Assembly: GCF_001647025.1 (NCBI RefSeq)
Contig: NZ_LUKQ02000040.1
Span: 1 to 35,652 of the forward strand
DNA from: Endozoicomonas atrinae
GTDB taxonomy: Bacteria; Pseudomonadota; Gammaproteobacteria; Pseudomonadales; Endozoicomonadaceae
Direction: 5' to 3'
Length of the DNA: 35,652 nucleotides
The translations under genes were made by a program, and so were the position numbers. Positions within the stretch are counted from its first letter, which is position 1. Each line of letters opens with the position of its first letter. Positions 15,451-24,717 of this stretch are shown one piece after another. The notes under the pieces are model-generated. The model searched no databases and was not told where the DNA came from. It worked only from the letters and a program-made list of their open reading frames with translations.

Positions 15451-16626
15451 ATGGAAGGTTTTCAGCTGAGGGAAGTGCTGGATCAAAGACGTTCAGAACA
15501 GTTACACCGTGAGCGGCTGGTACTTGATGGTCCTCAAGGGCCAGAGGTTCTGGTCAATGGCAAACGTTACCTTGCTTTTTGCAGTAATGACTATCTGGGG
15601 CTGGCTAATCACCCTGCGGTTATTGCACGGTTTCAACAGGCTGCAAATCGATACGGTCTGGGTGGCGGTGCCTCTCACATGATTATTGGTCATAGCAGAG
15701 CCCATCATGAACTGGAAGAAGCATTAGCAGCGTTTACCCGAAGGCCAAGAGTTTTGCTGTTCTCGACAGGCTATATGGCCAATCTGGGGGTCATCAGTGC
15801 ACTTGTGGAAAGGGGAGGTCTTGTCTGTCAGGATCGGCTGAATCATGCCTCTCTTCTGGATGCAGGAAAACTATCGGGAGCGAGGGTGCTGCGATACCGT
15901 CATGCTGATTCAGAGGTACTGACGAACCGCTTATCGGACAGCAATGCGTATCGTAAGTTGATTGTGACGGATGGCGTATTCAGTATGGATGGTGATTTAG
16001 CGCCTTTGAGTATGCTGGCGAATGTAGCGAAGAACAATGATGCCTGTCTTATGGTTGATGATGCCCATGGTTTTGGGTTTCTGGGGGAAGGAGGGCGGGG
16101 GAGTGTCAGTCACTGGCAGCTTTCCATAAAGCAAGTGCCGGTGCTTGTAGGAACTTTGGGGAAAGCGTTTGGCACATCGGGTGCCTTCGTTGCTGGCAGT
16201 GAAGAGCTCATTGAAACATTAATACAGTTTTCCCGATCTTATATTTATACAACGGCTATGCCCCCTGCCATTGCCGATGCAACACAGGTCAGTCTTCAGA
16301 TTCTGGAATCTGAGAGCTGGCGTCGCGAGCACCTTACCGATCTGATCAAACTATTCAGGGATGGTTGTCATGCCATGGGCATACCACTGATGGAATCGAT
16401 GACTCCCATACAGCCTATTTTGGTGGGTAGTGTAGAAAAAGCGCTGTTGGTCAGCCGGAAGCTGGCAGAGCTTGGTATTTTGATTACGGCTATTCGTCCT
16501 CCAACGGTACCCAGGGGAGAGGCTCGCTTGAGAGTGACTTTGAGCGCCAGTCACTCCCGCAGGCATGTTGATTATTTGCTGACAGCGTTAAATCAGGTTC
16601 AGGGGGTGTTGAACACTTCAAACTGA
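15451..16626 (+). CDS. bioF: 8-amino-7-oxononanoate synthase (BioF)
   Basis: BioF is the PLP enzyme that condenses pimeloyl-ACP (or -CoA) with L-alanine, opening the last steps of biotin synthesis. The sequence follows the family throughout: [62 protein letters not shown], the PLP-lysine segment [30 protein letters not shown] and [17 protein letters not shown]. The frame is open back to an ATG at 15361, but that ATG lies in the inverted repeat of a MITE-like element. The ATG at 15451, after GGAGGAG and AAGGG, gives 391 aa, the normal size. No other bio gene is in the window, so it is detached from bioBFHCD. Its stop abuts the gdhA stop. Confidence 0.93.
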   Translation: MEGFQLREVLDQRRSEQLHRERLVLDGPQGPEVLVNGKRYLAFCSNDYLGLANHPAVIARFQQAANRYGLGGGASHMIIGHSRAHHELEEALAAFTRRPRVLLFSTGYMANLGVISALVERGGLVCQDRLNHASLLDAGKLSGARVLRYRHADSEVLTNRLSDSNAYRKLIVTDGVFSMDGDLAPLSMLANVAKNNDACLMVDDAHGFGFLGEGGRGSVSHWQLSIKQVPVLVGTLGKAFGTSGAFVAGSEELIETLIQFSRSYIYTTAMPPAIADATQVSLQILESESWRREHLTDLIKLFRDGCHAMGIPLMESMTPIQPILVGSVEKALLVSRKLAELGILITAIRPPTVPRGEARLRVTLSASHSRRHVDYLLTALNQVQGVLNTSN

Positions 16627-17976
16627 TTAAACGACACCGTACGAAAGCATGGCATCGGCTACCTTGGTAAAACCGGCAATGTTGGAGCCACGAACGTAAT
16701 CAATGGAGTTATCCGATTGCTGACCATACCTTTTGCTCTGCTGATGGATTTTGAACATAATGTCTTCCAGCCGTTTTTCAAGCTCTTCCATTGGCCAGGA
16801 GAGGCGCATGCTATTTTGTGACATCTCCAGGCCGGAAACAGCGACGCCTCCGGCATTGGCTGCTTTGGCTGGTGCAAAAAGGATACCGGCTTCTCTCAGG
16901 TAGTGACTGGCTTCCATTGTCGTTGGCATATTGGCACCTTCTGCCAGTGCAATACAGCCATTGCTTACCAGCGTTTTTGCATCATTGAGTTCCAGCTCAT
17001 TCTGTGTGGCGCAGGCAAATGCAATATCGCAGGGGAAATTCCATACCTTTTTATCCGGGTGGAAATCACAGCCAAAATGCTCTGCGAAATCGCTGATTCG
17101 TCCACGGCGCTTTTCTTTCAGATCAATTAGATAATCAAGATGCTCTTGGGTTATTCCAGCAGGAATATGGAAACTGCCAGCAGAGTCAGACATGGCGACA
17201 ACCATAGCTCCCAGCTGCATGGTTTTTTGTGCTGTATAGAGGGCAACATTGCCAGAGCCGGAAACGACGCAACGTTTTCCTTCCAGCTCCCTGTTGTGAG
17301 CTTTAAGCATTTCCTGGGTAAAAAAAACGGTGCCATAACCCGTGGCCTCTTTTCGGATCAAGCTGCCACCGTAGGCTAACTCTTTACCCGTCAAGATGCT
17401 GCGAAACTCATTCTGCAGGCGCTTGTATTGGCCAAACATATAGCTGATTTCCCGTGAACCAACCCCAATATCACCGGCAGGAACATCTGTATGGGCGCCT
17501 ATATGTTTGTGCAGCTCTGTCATAAATGATTGGCAGAATCGCATGACTTCCCGGTCACTTTTTCCCTTTGGGTTAAAGTCGGCACCACCTTTGGCTGAGC
17601 CCAGTGGCAGTGTTGTAAGGCTGTTCTTGAATGTCTGTTCAAACCCAAGAAATTTGAGGGTGTCCAGTGTCAGGTTACTGGTAAATCGAAGGCCCCCTTT
17701 GTAAGGTCCAATGGCATTATTAAACTGCACCCGATAACCACGGTTTACGCGAATATGTCCTTCATCGTCTTCCCAGCAGACCCTGAAGATAATGATGCGG
17801 TCGGGCTCAGTCATTCGCTCCAGAATTCGTGCATCAATATATTTCTGGTGGTGGTTGATATAAGGGATAACGCTTTCGGCTACCTCATGGACAGCCTGGT
17901 GAAACTCAGGCTCATTGGGGTTTCTGCGAGCCAGACCATTCATGAAATCATCAAGTTCAAGCTTTTTGGTGAACAT
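16627..17976 (-). CDS. gdhA: NADP-type glutamate dehydrogenase (GdhA)
   Basis: GdhA reductively aminates 2-oxoglutarate to glutamate, assimilating ammonium. The hexameric small-subunit family features are clear: YRVQFNNAIGPYKGGLRF, the catalytic-lysine block GSAKGGADFNPKGKSD, VPAGDIGVGSREISYMFG, the Rossmann turn VVSGSGNVALYTAQK and LAEGANMPTT near the C-terminus. The length of 449 aa matches E. coli GdhA (447). A GTG at 17985 is possible, but AGGTG is well spaced for the ATG at 17976. The stop codon directly abuts that of bioF on the other strand, leaving no intergenic base. Upstream is the terminator of the phoH-like gene, so gdhA probably has its own promoter in 17977-18080. Confidence 0.96.
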   Translation of the reverse strand: MFTKKLELDDFMNGLARRNPNEPEFHQAVHEVAESVIPYINHHQKYIDARILERMTEPDRIIIFRVCWEDDEGHIRVNRGYRVQFNNAIGPYKGGLRFTSNLTLDTLKFLGFEQTFKNSLTTLPLGSAKGGADFNPKGKSDREVMRFCQSFMTELHKHIGAHTDVPAGDIGVGSREISYMFGQYKRLQNEFRSILTGKELAYGGSLIRKEATGYGTVFFTQEMLKAHNRELEGKRCVVSGSGNVALYTAQKTMQLGAMVVAMSDSAGSFHIPAGITQEHLDYLIDLKEKRRGRISDFAEHFGCDFHPDKKVWNFPCDIAFACATQNELELNDAKTLVSNGCIALAEGANMPTTMEASHYLREAGILFAPAKAANAGGVAVSGLEMSQNSMRLSWPMEELEKRLEDIMFKIHQQSKRYGQQSDNSIDYVRGSNIAGFTKVADAMLSYGVV

Positions 17977-18081
17977 GGAAGACACCTGCAGGAAAGAGAG
18001 ATTAACTTTCTATATTTTGTTTTTCCGGACCACAAGATCAGCTTATCAGCTTCCTCATAACAGAGTCTGTAACACTTACTG

Positions 18082-18120
18082 AAAAAATAGAAAGCCCCGG
18101 CTGTTAAGTGCCGGGGCTTT
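18082..18120 (-). terminator. Terminator of the phoH-like gene
   Basis: AAAGCCCCGGC (18091-18101) pairs perfectly with GCCGGGGCTTT (18110-18120) around an 8-nt loop. On the minus strand it is followed by a T-run (complement of 18082-18087). It separates the phoH-like gene from gdhA. Confidence 0.9.
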
Positions 18121-18141
18121 GTAGAGATTAAGGCGAATTAA

Positions 18142-19545
18142 TTAAAGGTGGGCTTCAGCATAAGCGGCCAGTGGTGACCTCGGTACACCCTGAAGCTGCA
18201 TTGAACCTCCGTGGGGAAAATGCTTCAGTCGCTCTGTCATATAGGTTAACCCAGAGCTGGTGGCTGCGAGATAAGGTGTATCGATCTGGGCCAGGTTTCC
18301 AAGGCAGATCACTTTACTGCCAACACCGGCGCGAGTGATGATGGTTTTGATCTGGTGAGGGGTCAGATTCTGACATTCATCAATGATGATCAGACTCTGC
18401 TGGAAACTCCTTCCGCGGATGTAGTTCAGGGATTTGAAATGTAGCGGTACCCGATCCAGTATGTACTCCACACTGCTGTTAGTGGACTCGTCATCATTGT
18501 GAAGTGCTTCCAGGTTATCGGTAATAGCACCCAGCCATGGCTCCATCTTTTCAGCCTCGGTACCTGGCAGGAAGCCAATATCTTCATCCAATCCCCGGGT
18601 TGAACGTGTTGCAATAATTCTCCGGTACTGTTTGGTGGCAATCGTCATTTCAATGGCAGCTGCCAGAGCCAGAATTGTCTTACCAGAACCTGCGGCTCCA
18701 TTGAGATTAACCAGGTGTACATCCGGGTCAAGAAGGAGGTTCAAGGCCATGGCCTGATTGATGTTTAGTGGCCTCAATCCCCAGGCTTCCTGATGCATCA
18801 GGCTTTCTCTGCTGTAGTGTTGCAGACTTACCTGGTCGTCTGATATGTCGATGACTTTTGCTACAAACCCTTGGTCGTCTAAAAGGAACTTGTTGAGATA
18901 CAATTCTTCTGCAAACTCACTCTTATTCAAGGTGTGGATGGTTTTGCCATCAAGTTGTACGGTTTTTACTTCATTTACCCGATCCCAGAAATTACCTTCA
19001 TAATGGATATAACCTTTTGTCAGTAATCCAATATCACTGACCAGCTGATCACTGTGATAGTCTTCCGTAAGAATGCCGCAGCCTCTGGCTTTGAGGCGCA
19101 TATTAATGTCTTTGGTTACCAGTATGAACTGCCGGTCTGGATGGGCTTTCTGATACTGACAGATGTCGTTAATTATCTGGTTATCGTTATTGCTGGTGGG
19201 GAGTGTTGTAATTTTATCATCGGCATGACTCATCATGATAGAGAGCGTGCCGGACGTTTCATTGCTATGGTTTCTCTGGATGGGGACTCCCTGCTCTATT
19301 TCCGCAGGTGTTGCTGTACCCAAAATGTTATCGATTAGTCGAATGGCCTGGCGGCAGTCTGCTGCGATGGTTTGTTTGCCGTTTTTGAGTTTGTCCAGTT
19401 CTTCCAGGACGGTTATGGGAATCAGTACCTGATGTTCTTCAAAGTTGAGGATAGAGTTAGGGTCATGAATAAGGACGTTACTGTCCAGTATGTAGGTGGT
19501 AGTTATGGGTGAGTTATCTGGCCTGGTTTCCAAGGCATGTCCCAT
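18142..19545 (-). CDS. PIN domain plus PhoH ATPase (PhoH2/YlaK type)
   Basis: PhoH2-type proteins couple an N-terminal PIN ribonuclease fold to a helicase-like PhoH ATPase, and some members unwind and cut RNA. The PIN domain occupies about residues 15-160, with the acidic residues Asp21 (YILDSNVLIHD), Glu48/49 (VLEELDKLK) and Asp145 (VTKDINMRLKARG). The PhoH domain spans about 240-467 with Walker A GAAGSGKT (283-290) and Walker B LIIIDECQNL (385-394), then GNLAQIDTPYL. The length, 467 aa, is normal for this class and much longer than plain PhoH. AAGGGAG precedes the ATG. The gene has its own terminator. The physiological role is unknown; the toxin-antitoxin style PhoAT partner was not seen. 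Confidence 0.92.
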   Translation of the reverse strand: MGHALETRPDNSPITTTYILDSNVLIHDPNSILNFEEHQVLIPITVLEELDKLKNGKQTIAADCRQAIRLIDNILGTATPAEIEQGVPIQRNHSNETSGTLSIMMSHADDKITTLPTSNNDNQIINDICQYQKAHPDRQFILVTKDINMRLKARGCGILTEDYHSDQLVSDIGLLTKGYIHYEGNFWDRVNEVKTVQLDGKTIHTLNKSEFAEELYLNKFLLDDQGFVAKVIDISDDQVSLQHYSRESLMHQEAWGLRPLNINQAMALNLLLDPDVHLVNLNGAAGSGKTILALAAAIEMTIATKQYRRIIATRSTRGLDEDIGFLPGTEAEKMEPWLGAITDNLEALHNDDESTNSSVEYILDRVPLHFKSLNYIRGRSFQQSLIIIDECQNLTPHQIKTIITRAGVGSKVICLGNLAQIDTPYLAATSSGLTYMTERLKHFPHGGSMQLQGVPRSPLAAYAEAHL

Positions 19546-19778
19546 AGGCAGCTCCCTTGTCTGTTTTTGGGGTCACTCATATTTGATTCTTATCGAAAAG
19601 ATTTAATCCGGCAAGGCTAAATTTCGATGAAGAATAAAAAAAAACTTTTGTCCTCCTAAAGGGTTTAAATTGATGTGTTTTACTTCTATGCTTAAAGAGA
19701 TATATCGCCTTTTTTTATAAAAAATTTACTCTTTTTTTGATTTCTATTTCTTTTAATTATTAATGATTTAGCTTCTTT

Positions 19779-19809
19779 GAGCAGGCGAATGAGTAGAGTT
19801 CGCCTGCTC
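19779..19809. terminator. Stem-loop after the RhlB-like gene
   Basis: GAGCAGGCGAA (19779-19789) pairs with TTCGCCTGCTC (19799-19809) around a 9-nt loop, 8 bp past the helicase stop. There is no adjacent T-tract, so it may act as a mRNA 3' stabiliser or a poor terminator. The rest of 19546-19778 is AT-rich with no gene seen. Confidence 0.6.
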
Positions 19810-19816
19810 AGCGATC

Positions 19817-21229
19817 TTAATGACGCTTACTGTGTCGGGGGGCAACAAGAAGTTGTTCCGGTGGATAGTCTTTCTTCAGCTTATCACCCAGCAGCGCTTC
19901 AAGATCAGGTATAAGAAAAGAATCATCTTCACAGGCAAAGCTGATGCTGGTTCCACTGGCTCCAGCTCTCCCTGTTCTGCCAATCCTGTGGACATAGTCA
20001 TCAGGATCTTCAGGCAGGTTGTAGTTGATGACATGGCTGATTCCATCAATGTGGATTCCCCGGCCTGCAACATCGGTAGCCACCAATACTGAAATTTTTC
20101 CAGAGCGGAAATTCTCCAGAGTCCTGAGACGTTTGTTCTGGGGAACTTCTCCAGAGATCTGGTCAGCTTTGATACCAACTTTTTGCAGCTTTTCGGTCAG
20201 TTTTCGAGTTTGGTCCCTGCGATTAGTGAAAACAATGACTTTTTCCAGCTGATGATGGTTAATCAGGTTTACCAGCAGGGGGAACTTCTGATCAGATGAG
20301 AGGATATAAACTTTTTGTTCTACTGTGTCTGTGGCAACACTGTCAGGCTCAATCTCAACTTTTACCGGATTCCAGGTCCACTGTTCCCCAAGCCTTAATA
20401 CATCATCAGTGAATGTCGCAGAGAATAGCAGAGTCTGGCGGTCTCCCGGCCTTGGAGTCATTCGGATAATACGCCGTACCTGTGGGATAAAGCCCATGTC
20501 CAGCATTCGGTCTGCTTCGTCAATGACCATGACTTCAACAAGATCCAGAAACAGGTCTTTACGCTCACAATAGTCCAGCAGGCGCCCAGGCGTTGCAACG
20601 AGAATATCAACATAATTTTCGCTGATACGTTTACGCTGCTTCTCATAATCCATACCACCCACAACGGTCACAACGTGCAGGGGAAGATACTGTGTCAGGG
20701 CTTCGGCGTCCTTACCAATCTGTAAAGCCAGCTCCCGGGTAGGGGCGATAATGACAGCGCGTGGTTCGCCCAGGTAGCGCGTATCGGGTGCGGGGGTTTC
20801 AATCAGCTGCTTGATCGTACTGATCAGAAATGCTGCCGTTTTTCCGGTTCCTGTCTGAGCTTTGCCGATAGCATCCCGTCCCGCAATAGTGCTACCCAGC
20901 ACCTCTGCTTGAATCGGTGTGCAGTACTTGAAGCCTTGGTCAGCAATCGCATGCATCAGTTCGCTGGGCAGCTCAAAATCATGAAAGCGGGTCTTTTCGG
21001 GATCAGGGGCTACCTGAAACTGGTCAATACTCCAGTTTTCCTGTATCGGAGTATGATGGCCTGACTTTCTGCTGTGTGTTTGCTTCGGACGCTTTGATGA
21101 TTTGCCCTGGACGTTGTTTCTGGAACGTGAAGCCTGTTTTTTGTTGCCAGAAAGCTCTTTCTTCCCTTTTTCAGGGGAAGAGTCTTTACTCGCGCTTCTT
21201 TTCTTAAAAAATCCTAGAAAACCACTCAA
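19817..21229 (-). CDS. rhlB: DEAD-box ATP-dependent RNA helicase, RhlB-like
   Basis: This is an SF2 DEAD-box helicase that remodels RNA, probably in mRNA decay with the degradosome. Motifs are complete: the Q region around [13 protein letters not shown] (100-112), motif I AQTGTGKT (124-131), [21 protein letters not shown] in [16 protein letters not shown], and [10 protein letters not shown] near the C-terminus. Residues 1-80 are a basic disordered extension rich in Lys, Ser and Gln, as in Pseudomonas-type RhlB. The first codon is TTG at 21229 with a poor ribosome site (AAGG only 2 nt away); AAAGGA further upstream suits an ATT three codons earlier. There is no ATG until Met92, so a non-ATG start is likely. 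The RhlB name is by overall resemblance. Confidence 0.88.
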   Translation of the reverse strand: MSGFLGFFKKRSASKDSSPEKGKKELSGNKKQASRSRNNVQGKSSKRPKQTHSRKSGHHTPIQENWSIDQFQVAPDPEKTRFHDFELPSELMHAIADQGFKYCTPIQAEVLGSTIAGRDAIGKAQTGTGKTAAFLISTIKQLIETPAPDTRYLGEPRAVIIAPTRELALQIGKDAEALTQYLPLHVVTVVGGMDYEKQRKRISENYVDILVATPGRLLDYCERKDLFLDLVEVMVIDEADRMLDMGFIPQVRRIIRMTPRPGDRQTLLFSATFTDDVLRLGEQWTWNPVKVEIEPDSVATDTVEQKVYILSSDQKFPLLVNLINHHQLEKVIVFTNRRDQTRKLTEKLQKVGIKADQISGEVPQNKRLRTLENFRSGKISVLVATDVAGRGIHIDGISHVINYNLPEDPDDYVHRIGRTGRAGASGTSISFACEDDSFLIPDLEALLGDKLKKDYPPEQLLVAPRHSKRH

Positions 21230-21611
21230 TGCCTTAATCTCGTTCCTTTCAGTCCTGAAAAAATGGCTTTACCTATTGGAAGCCGGGTGGCCAGCTATAA
21301 GGATACAATCTTTATCCTGGTCGTCGCAGAGATGGGCGAGGAAGAAGTTAGCTGGTTAATACCATTTCCACTGTACAAACTATGGGGGTGGATACGGTAT
21401 AGCGTGAAAGCATCCTGAAGACTTTTCAGAACATTCACGGTAAATGACACGGCGTATTATCGCGCCGATTTAATGGACAAATCAAACGAACTGTACGGAT
21501 TATCGCGAATCATTGAAATAGTGTCTTTCCACCAAGCAAATTCCAGCCACATGGTGGAAATTGTGAAATGGCTTAATGGACCCCAAGAAAATTAGCAGTA
21601 ACACTGTGTGT
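21230..21611. other. Intergenic region upstream of the RhlB-like gene
   Basis: These 382 bp lie between the helicase start and a small ORF on the same strand. No convincing gene was seen. An inverted repeat TTTCCACCA (21526-21534) with TGGTGGAAA (21552-21560) forms a 9-bp stem; it has no T-tract. The helicase promoter and leader must lie here. Confidence 0.5.
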
Positions 21612-21914
21612 TCAAACTTCCTCGAATTTATCCCATTCATCCGATGGATCATCGTCGGCCTTTTTACTCAGCCACAGCTGTTCAGACTTGCCTTTCTTGG
21701 TAACTTTTCTTTTTTTCCTTTCAAGCCATTGCTTGTTAAGAACCATTATCAAAGCAGGGTCAGGCACGGGTCTTACCGAGAGGTGCTTGAACAAAGCGGC
21801 GAAAAAGCTGGCTTCTTCAGCAAAGTTCTGGTTTTTTGCCGCAACAGACTCTGCTCGCACAGGGTCAGGCATGCAGCGATTACCGATAAAGTTAGAAACT
21901 GGACAAGAACTCAT
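21612..21914 (-). CDS. Small hypothetical protein
   Basis: No family was recognised. The 100-residue product starts MSSCPVSNFIGNRC and has two Cys near the start, a helical centre (EEASFFAALFKHL), a strongly basic patch (ERKKRKVTKKGK) and an acidic Trp-containing end (DDDPSDEWDKF). This ordered change in composition is more protein-like than the overlapping plus-strand frames. GTGGGTG about 10 nt before the ATG at 21914 may serve as ribosome site; a GTG at 21923 is an alternative. It sits between the pyrI terminator and the helicase and is transcribed in the same direction as both. A nucleic-acid-binding role is possible from the basic patch, nothing more. Confidence 0.5.
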   Translation of the reverse strand: MSSCPVSNFIGNRCMPDPVRAESVAAKNQNFAEEASFFAALFKHLSVRPVPDPALIMVLNKQWLERKKRKVTKKGKSEQLWLSKKADDDPSDEWDKFEEV

Positions 21915-22061
21915 AGTTATCACCCACTAACTGGCTGAAAGTTAAATAATAGTTAGATATTCAGTGTTTGGAAATTAGACATTGGTGGGATACGTCTGCT
22001 TGGGAGTAGGAAGTATTTTACTTTTTTGTTTAAAACAGTTGTTTTAATAAAGCAGGGATAA

Positions 22062-22092
22062 AAGGCGCTCTTTATCAGATCCTGAGCGCCTT
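22062..22092 (-). terminator. Terminator of pyrBI
   Basis: AAGGCGCTC (22062-22070) pairs with GAGCGCCTT (22084-22092), with a 13-nt loop, 10 bp past the pyrI stop. Read on the minus strand it is followed by TTTTATCC. Confidence 0.75.
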
Positions 22093-22102
22093 GTTCTTGC
22101 CG

Positions 22103-22561
22103 CTATCTCAGCTCTGCCACAATTTCCTTACTAAAGGACTTTTCGCAGTAGTGGCATTTTAACTGGATATCATTACTTTTCTGACGCAGGTAGAAATAGC
22201 TCTCAACCGGCTCATTATGGGTAATGCAGTTAGAGTTGGGGCAGGCGAATGCTGCTCTCAGCGTTTTTGGAATGGCCATGGTGAACTTATCTACCACCCG
22301 GTAATCATCAATCACGTTGATGGTTGCGCTTGGTGCGAACAGTGCCAGTTCATTGGCCTCCTGTTCGGTAAACATCCGTCCTTCGACCTTAATAATGTCT
22401 TTGAAGCCCCGGGCTTTACTGGGTAAATTAAAGCCCACTGTAATGCGCGCTTCACTGTTCAGCAAATGAAGGCGGTCGAGGATTTTTACACCCTGTCCAG
22501 CCGGAATATGGTCGATGACAGTTCCCTGGCAGATGGCTTCAACCTGAAGTTTGTTACTCAT
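22103..22561 (-). CDS. pyrI: Aspartate carbamoyltransferase regulatory chain (PyrI)
   Basis: PyrI binds CTP/ATP and gives allosteric control to the catalytic PyrB trimers. The N-terminal allosteric domain starts LQVEAICQGTVIDHIPAGQG, followed by ARITVGFNLPSKA. The C-terminal zinc domain has the four cysteines in the classical spacing, CPNSNC and CHYC. At 152 aa it is the same size as E. coli PyrI. It starts 10 bp after the pyrB stop in the same operon, so it shares the pyrB attenuator. Confidence 0.97.
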   Translation of the reverse strand: MSNKLQVEAICQGTVIDHIPAGQGVKILDRLHLLNSEARITVGFNLPSKARGFKDIIKVEGRMFTEQEANELALFAPSATINVIDDYRVVDKFTMAIPKTLRAAFACPNSNCITHNEPVESYFYLRQKSNDIQLKCHYCEKSFSKEIVAELR

Positions 22562-22571
22562 CGATTATTCC

Positions 22572-23492
22572 TCACAGTGTTTCATTCAGAATCAGAGCCA
22601 GCAGTGCCTGACGGGCAAATACACCATTCCGGGCCTGTTCGAAGTAATAGGCATGCGGGGTCTGATCGACTTCAACGGCTATCTCATCAACCCTTGGAAG
22701 AGGGTGCAGCACTTTCAGGTGTGGTGGTGCTTCTTTCAGGGTTTCATTGTTCAGCACATAGTTTGATGCAATGTGCTTATACTCGGTTTCATCGAATCGC
22801 TCTTTCTGAACCCGGGTCATGTAGATGATATCCGTATCGGCAACCACCTCTTCTATGCTGTCAGCCCGGCGCCACTTGATACCTTTTTCATCCAGCTCCT
22901 GCAGGATGTAGTCCGGCATTGCCAGTGCATCCGGAGCAATAAAATTAAATTCAGCATTAAAGTGGGTCAGGGCCTGAGCCAGTGAGTGCACTGTTCTGCC
23001 ATATTTCAGGTCACCAACAAAGGTGACTTTCAGGTTGTCCAATTGACCTTGGCACTCTCGAATGCTAAACAGATCCAGCAGGGTCTGCGTTGGGTGCTGG
23101 TTGGAGCCGTCACCACCATTGATAATGGGTACACTGGAGAATTCTGAGGCCAGCCGGGCGGCACCTTCCTTAGGGTGGCGCATAACCACGGCATCGGTAT
23201 AGGAGCTGATGATTTTGATGGAGTCAGCAAGTGTTTCCCCTTTTTTTGCTGACGTGTTACCACCGTCAGCAAAACCAATCAGGGTGCCTCCTAGTCTTTG
23301 AACGGCTGTTTCAAACGAGAGGCGTGTGCGGGTGGATGCCTCAAAAAAACAGCTGGCAATCACTTTGCCTTGCAGTAGACCTGGACGTGGCGTTTGTTTG
23401 AGTTCAGCAGCCACTTCAAGAATCTGTTCCATATCTTCCCGGGTAAGGTCGGCTATGGAGATAATGTTCCTGTTAAAGAACCTGTTTCCCAT
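22572..23492 (-). CDS. pyrB: Aspartate carbamoyltransferase catalytic chain (PyrB)
   Basis: PyrB makes N-carbamoyl-L-aspartate from carbamoyl phosphate and aspartate, the committed step of de novo pyrimidine synthesis. The carbamoyl-phosphate loop [13 protein letters not shown] (49-61) and the second substrate block [12 protein letters not shown] are intact, as are [12 protein letters not shown] and the late [11 protein letters not shown]. The length of 306 aa is close to that of E. coli PyrB. The gene is preceded by a terminator-type hairpin 38 bp upstream and an overlapping leader ORF, pointing to UTP-sensitive attenuation as in enteric pyrBI. Confidence 0.97.
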   Translation of the reverse strand: MGNRFFNRNIISIADLTREDMEQILEVAAELKQTPRPGLLQGKVIASCFFEASTRTRLSFETAVQRLGGTLIGFADGGNTSAKKGETLADSIKIISSYTDAVVMRHPKEGAARLASEFSSVPIINGGDGSNQHPTQTLLDLFSIRECQGQLDNLKVTFVGDLKYGRTVHSLAQALTHFNAEFNFIAPDALAMPDYILQELDEKGIKWRRADSIEEVVADTDIIYMTRVQKERFDETEYKHIASNYVLNNETLKEAPPHLKVLHPLPRVDEIAVEVDQTPHAYYFEQARNGVFARQALLALILNETL

Positions 23493-23529
23493 GGGGGTAA
23501 TACCTGTCGCCTTTGGTCATTTTTAAGTC

Positions 23530-23556
23530 AAAAAAAAGCCCCTGTGTTAAGGGGCT
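23530..23556 (-). terminator. pyrB attenuator
   Basis: On the minus strand AGCCCC (complement of 23551-23556) pairs with GGGGCT (complement of 23537-23542) around an 8-nt loop and runs into eight T (23530-23537). It lies 38 bp before the pyrB start, between promoter and gene, so it must be read through for pyrBI expression. The pyrL-like leader stop falls inside its loop. Confidence 0.85.
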
Positions 23557-23657
23557 ATTTTTTGAAATACAGATAAAGTGGTTAAATCAGCACCAGTAAC
23601 AAGGATCCTGTTTTCTCTTTTGATTAACTGACGGTTCATGTGCAAGCGCAGTTTCAT
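23547..23657 (-). CDS. pyrBI leader peptide (PyrL-like), 36 aa
   Basis: A 36-codon ORF begins with ATG at 23657, 5 nt after CAGGG, reads MKLRLHMNRQLIKREN at its start and ends SVFQKIAP with its TAA in the loop of the attenuator hairpin. In E. coli the pyrBI leader peptide likewise runs into the attenuator, and ribosome position relative to an RNA polymerase paused at U-rich sites decides termination. Here U-rich DNA (coding DLTTLSVF) lies just before the hairpin. The sequence itself is not similar to E. coli PyrL as far as I can recall; the assignment rests on position. Confidence 0.65.
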   Translation of the reverse strand: MKLRLHMNRQLIKRENRILVTGADLTTLSVFQKIAP

Positions 23658-23759
23658 TGAAACCCTGTTCTGGACGAATCTCTTTCAGGTTAACTCTTTT
23701 TGGTCAAAGAGTCAGCTTTACCAACGAGTAAAAGCTGTCTGGTTGGCAAATTGTCTGGC

Positions 23760-23787
23760 ATTCTACACTTCAACTGTCGTTGGTCAA
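23760..23787 (-). promoter_or_regulatory. Candidate pyrBI promoter
   Basis: On the minus strand TTGACC and TAGAAT are spaced 16 bp apart, about 100 bp upstream of the leader ATG and overlapping the end of the BASS transporter gene. An imperfect inverted repeat (TTTGCCAAC, 16 nt, GTTGGTAAA) follows in the early leader. Confidence 0.45.
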
Positions 23788-24717
23788 GCGGTTTCCTGCT
23801 TTCTGGTCAGAGGTTGGCCTACTTGACCAGAAACCGGACAGTCCAGTCCCGATAATGTTCTGGATAACACTGAACAGAGCTGATGGGATGGCCGCAAGCA
23901 CAGAAAAGTGTTTAACGGCTAGAGCCGATGCCATTCCGCTGTTCTGGGTGCCAACCTCAATAGCAATAGTCCGCGCAGTGATCCGGTCTTGGCCCATTGC
24001 GCGAGCGAGGGCATACCCTGCTGCCAGACCTGAGATGTTGTGTAGAACTACAGCGCATAGTACCAATATGCCCAGAGATGTGACTGAACCTGCATTCAAG
24101 GCGACAACGAGACAAATAGCGGAAGCAATACCAAGTACTGCAATTTTTGGCAGTATTGGCAAAGCTATTGATACCAGGTTTGGCAGTCTGGCCTTAATGA
24201 GTATTCCGGCAAGCACGGGAATGATGATCATTTGTGCAATGCTGATCAGCATTGCGCTACGGTCAACGTGGATAACCTCCTGTAAATAAAGAGCAGTAAT
24301 CCAAGGGGTTAGGATGATTGAAGCCAGGGTAGATACCGTTGTCATACTGACCGATAGAGCCACTCGCCCCCCAGCAAGGTAGGTAAGGACATTGGAAGAG
24401 GTCCCCCCCGGGGCTGATCCCACTAGAATCATGCCAATGAGTATCTCCTGAGGTAAGCCCAGGATGGTACTGATTAACCAGGCGCTGGCGGGCATAAGCA
24501 GGAATTGAAGCAGAACGCCAATCATCAATGGCTGGGGTTTCCTAAAGGTTGTCTTCAGGTCTTGAGTAGTAATAGTCAGCCCCATAACAAACATGATCAG
24601 GGCTATTATCGGGATCAGTGTGTTCTTGAAAGGGGTCAGCTCAGGACTGAAAAAATAGCCCAGAATACTGGCTAGCAGGGCCCACAGTGGCAATAACAGG
24701 CTGAAGTAGTCTCTCAT
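23770..24717 (-). CDS. Bile acid:sodium symporter (BASS) family transporter
   Basis: This is an inner-membrane protein of the BASS family, sodium-coupled carriers of organic anions. From the ATG at 24717 it has 315 aa and about ten hydrophobic segments. Family blocks include IALIMFVMGLTITTQDLKTTF, LVGSAPGGTSSNVLTYLAGG and the late IEVGTQNSGMASALA, which hold the crossover helices around the sodium sites. The frame is open back to 24879, but AAAGGA is properly spaced before 24717 and the extra 54 residues are not family-like. The substrate is unknown; bacterial members carry pantoate, pyruvate or similar acids as well as bile salts. The 3' end overlaps the likely pyrBI promoter. Confidence 0.9.
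   Translation of the reverse strand: MRDYFSLLLPLWALLASILGYFFSPELTPFKNTLIPIIALIMFVMGLTITTQDLKTTFRKPQPLMIGVLLQFLLMPASAWLISTILGLPQEILIGMILVGSAPGGTSSNVLTYLAGGRVALSVSMTTVSTLASIILTPWITALYLQEVIHVDRSAMLISIAQMIIIPVLAGILIKARLPNLVSIALPILPKIAVLGIASAICLVVALNAGSVTSLGILVLCAVVLHNISGLAAGYALARAMGQDRITARTIAIEVGTQNSGMASALAVKHFSVLAAIPSALFSVIQNIIGTGLSGFWSSRPTSDQKAGNRLTNDS

Noticed and set aside
15451-16626. CqsA autoinducer synthase instead of BioF
   Set aside because: CqsA and BioF share a fold, but the motif set ([38 protein letters not shown]) is that of BioF and no cqsS or luxU-type partner is adjacent.
23638-23826. Plus-strand ORF across the pyrBI leader region
   Set aside because: It is antisense to the pyrBI promoter and leader and overlaps the transporter end; composition and context do not support it.
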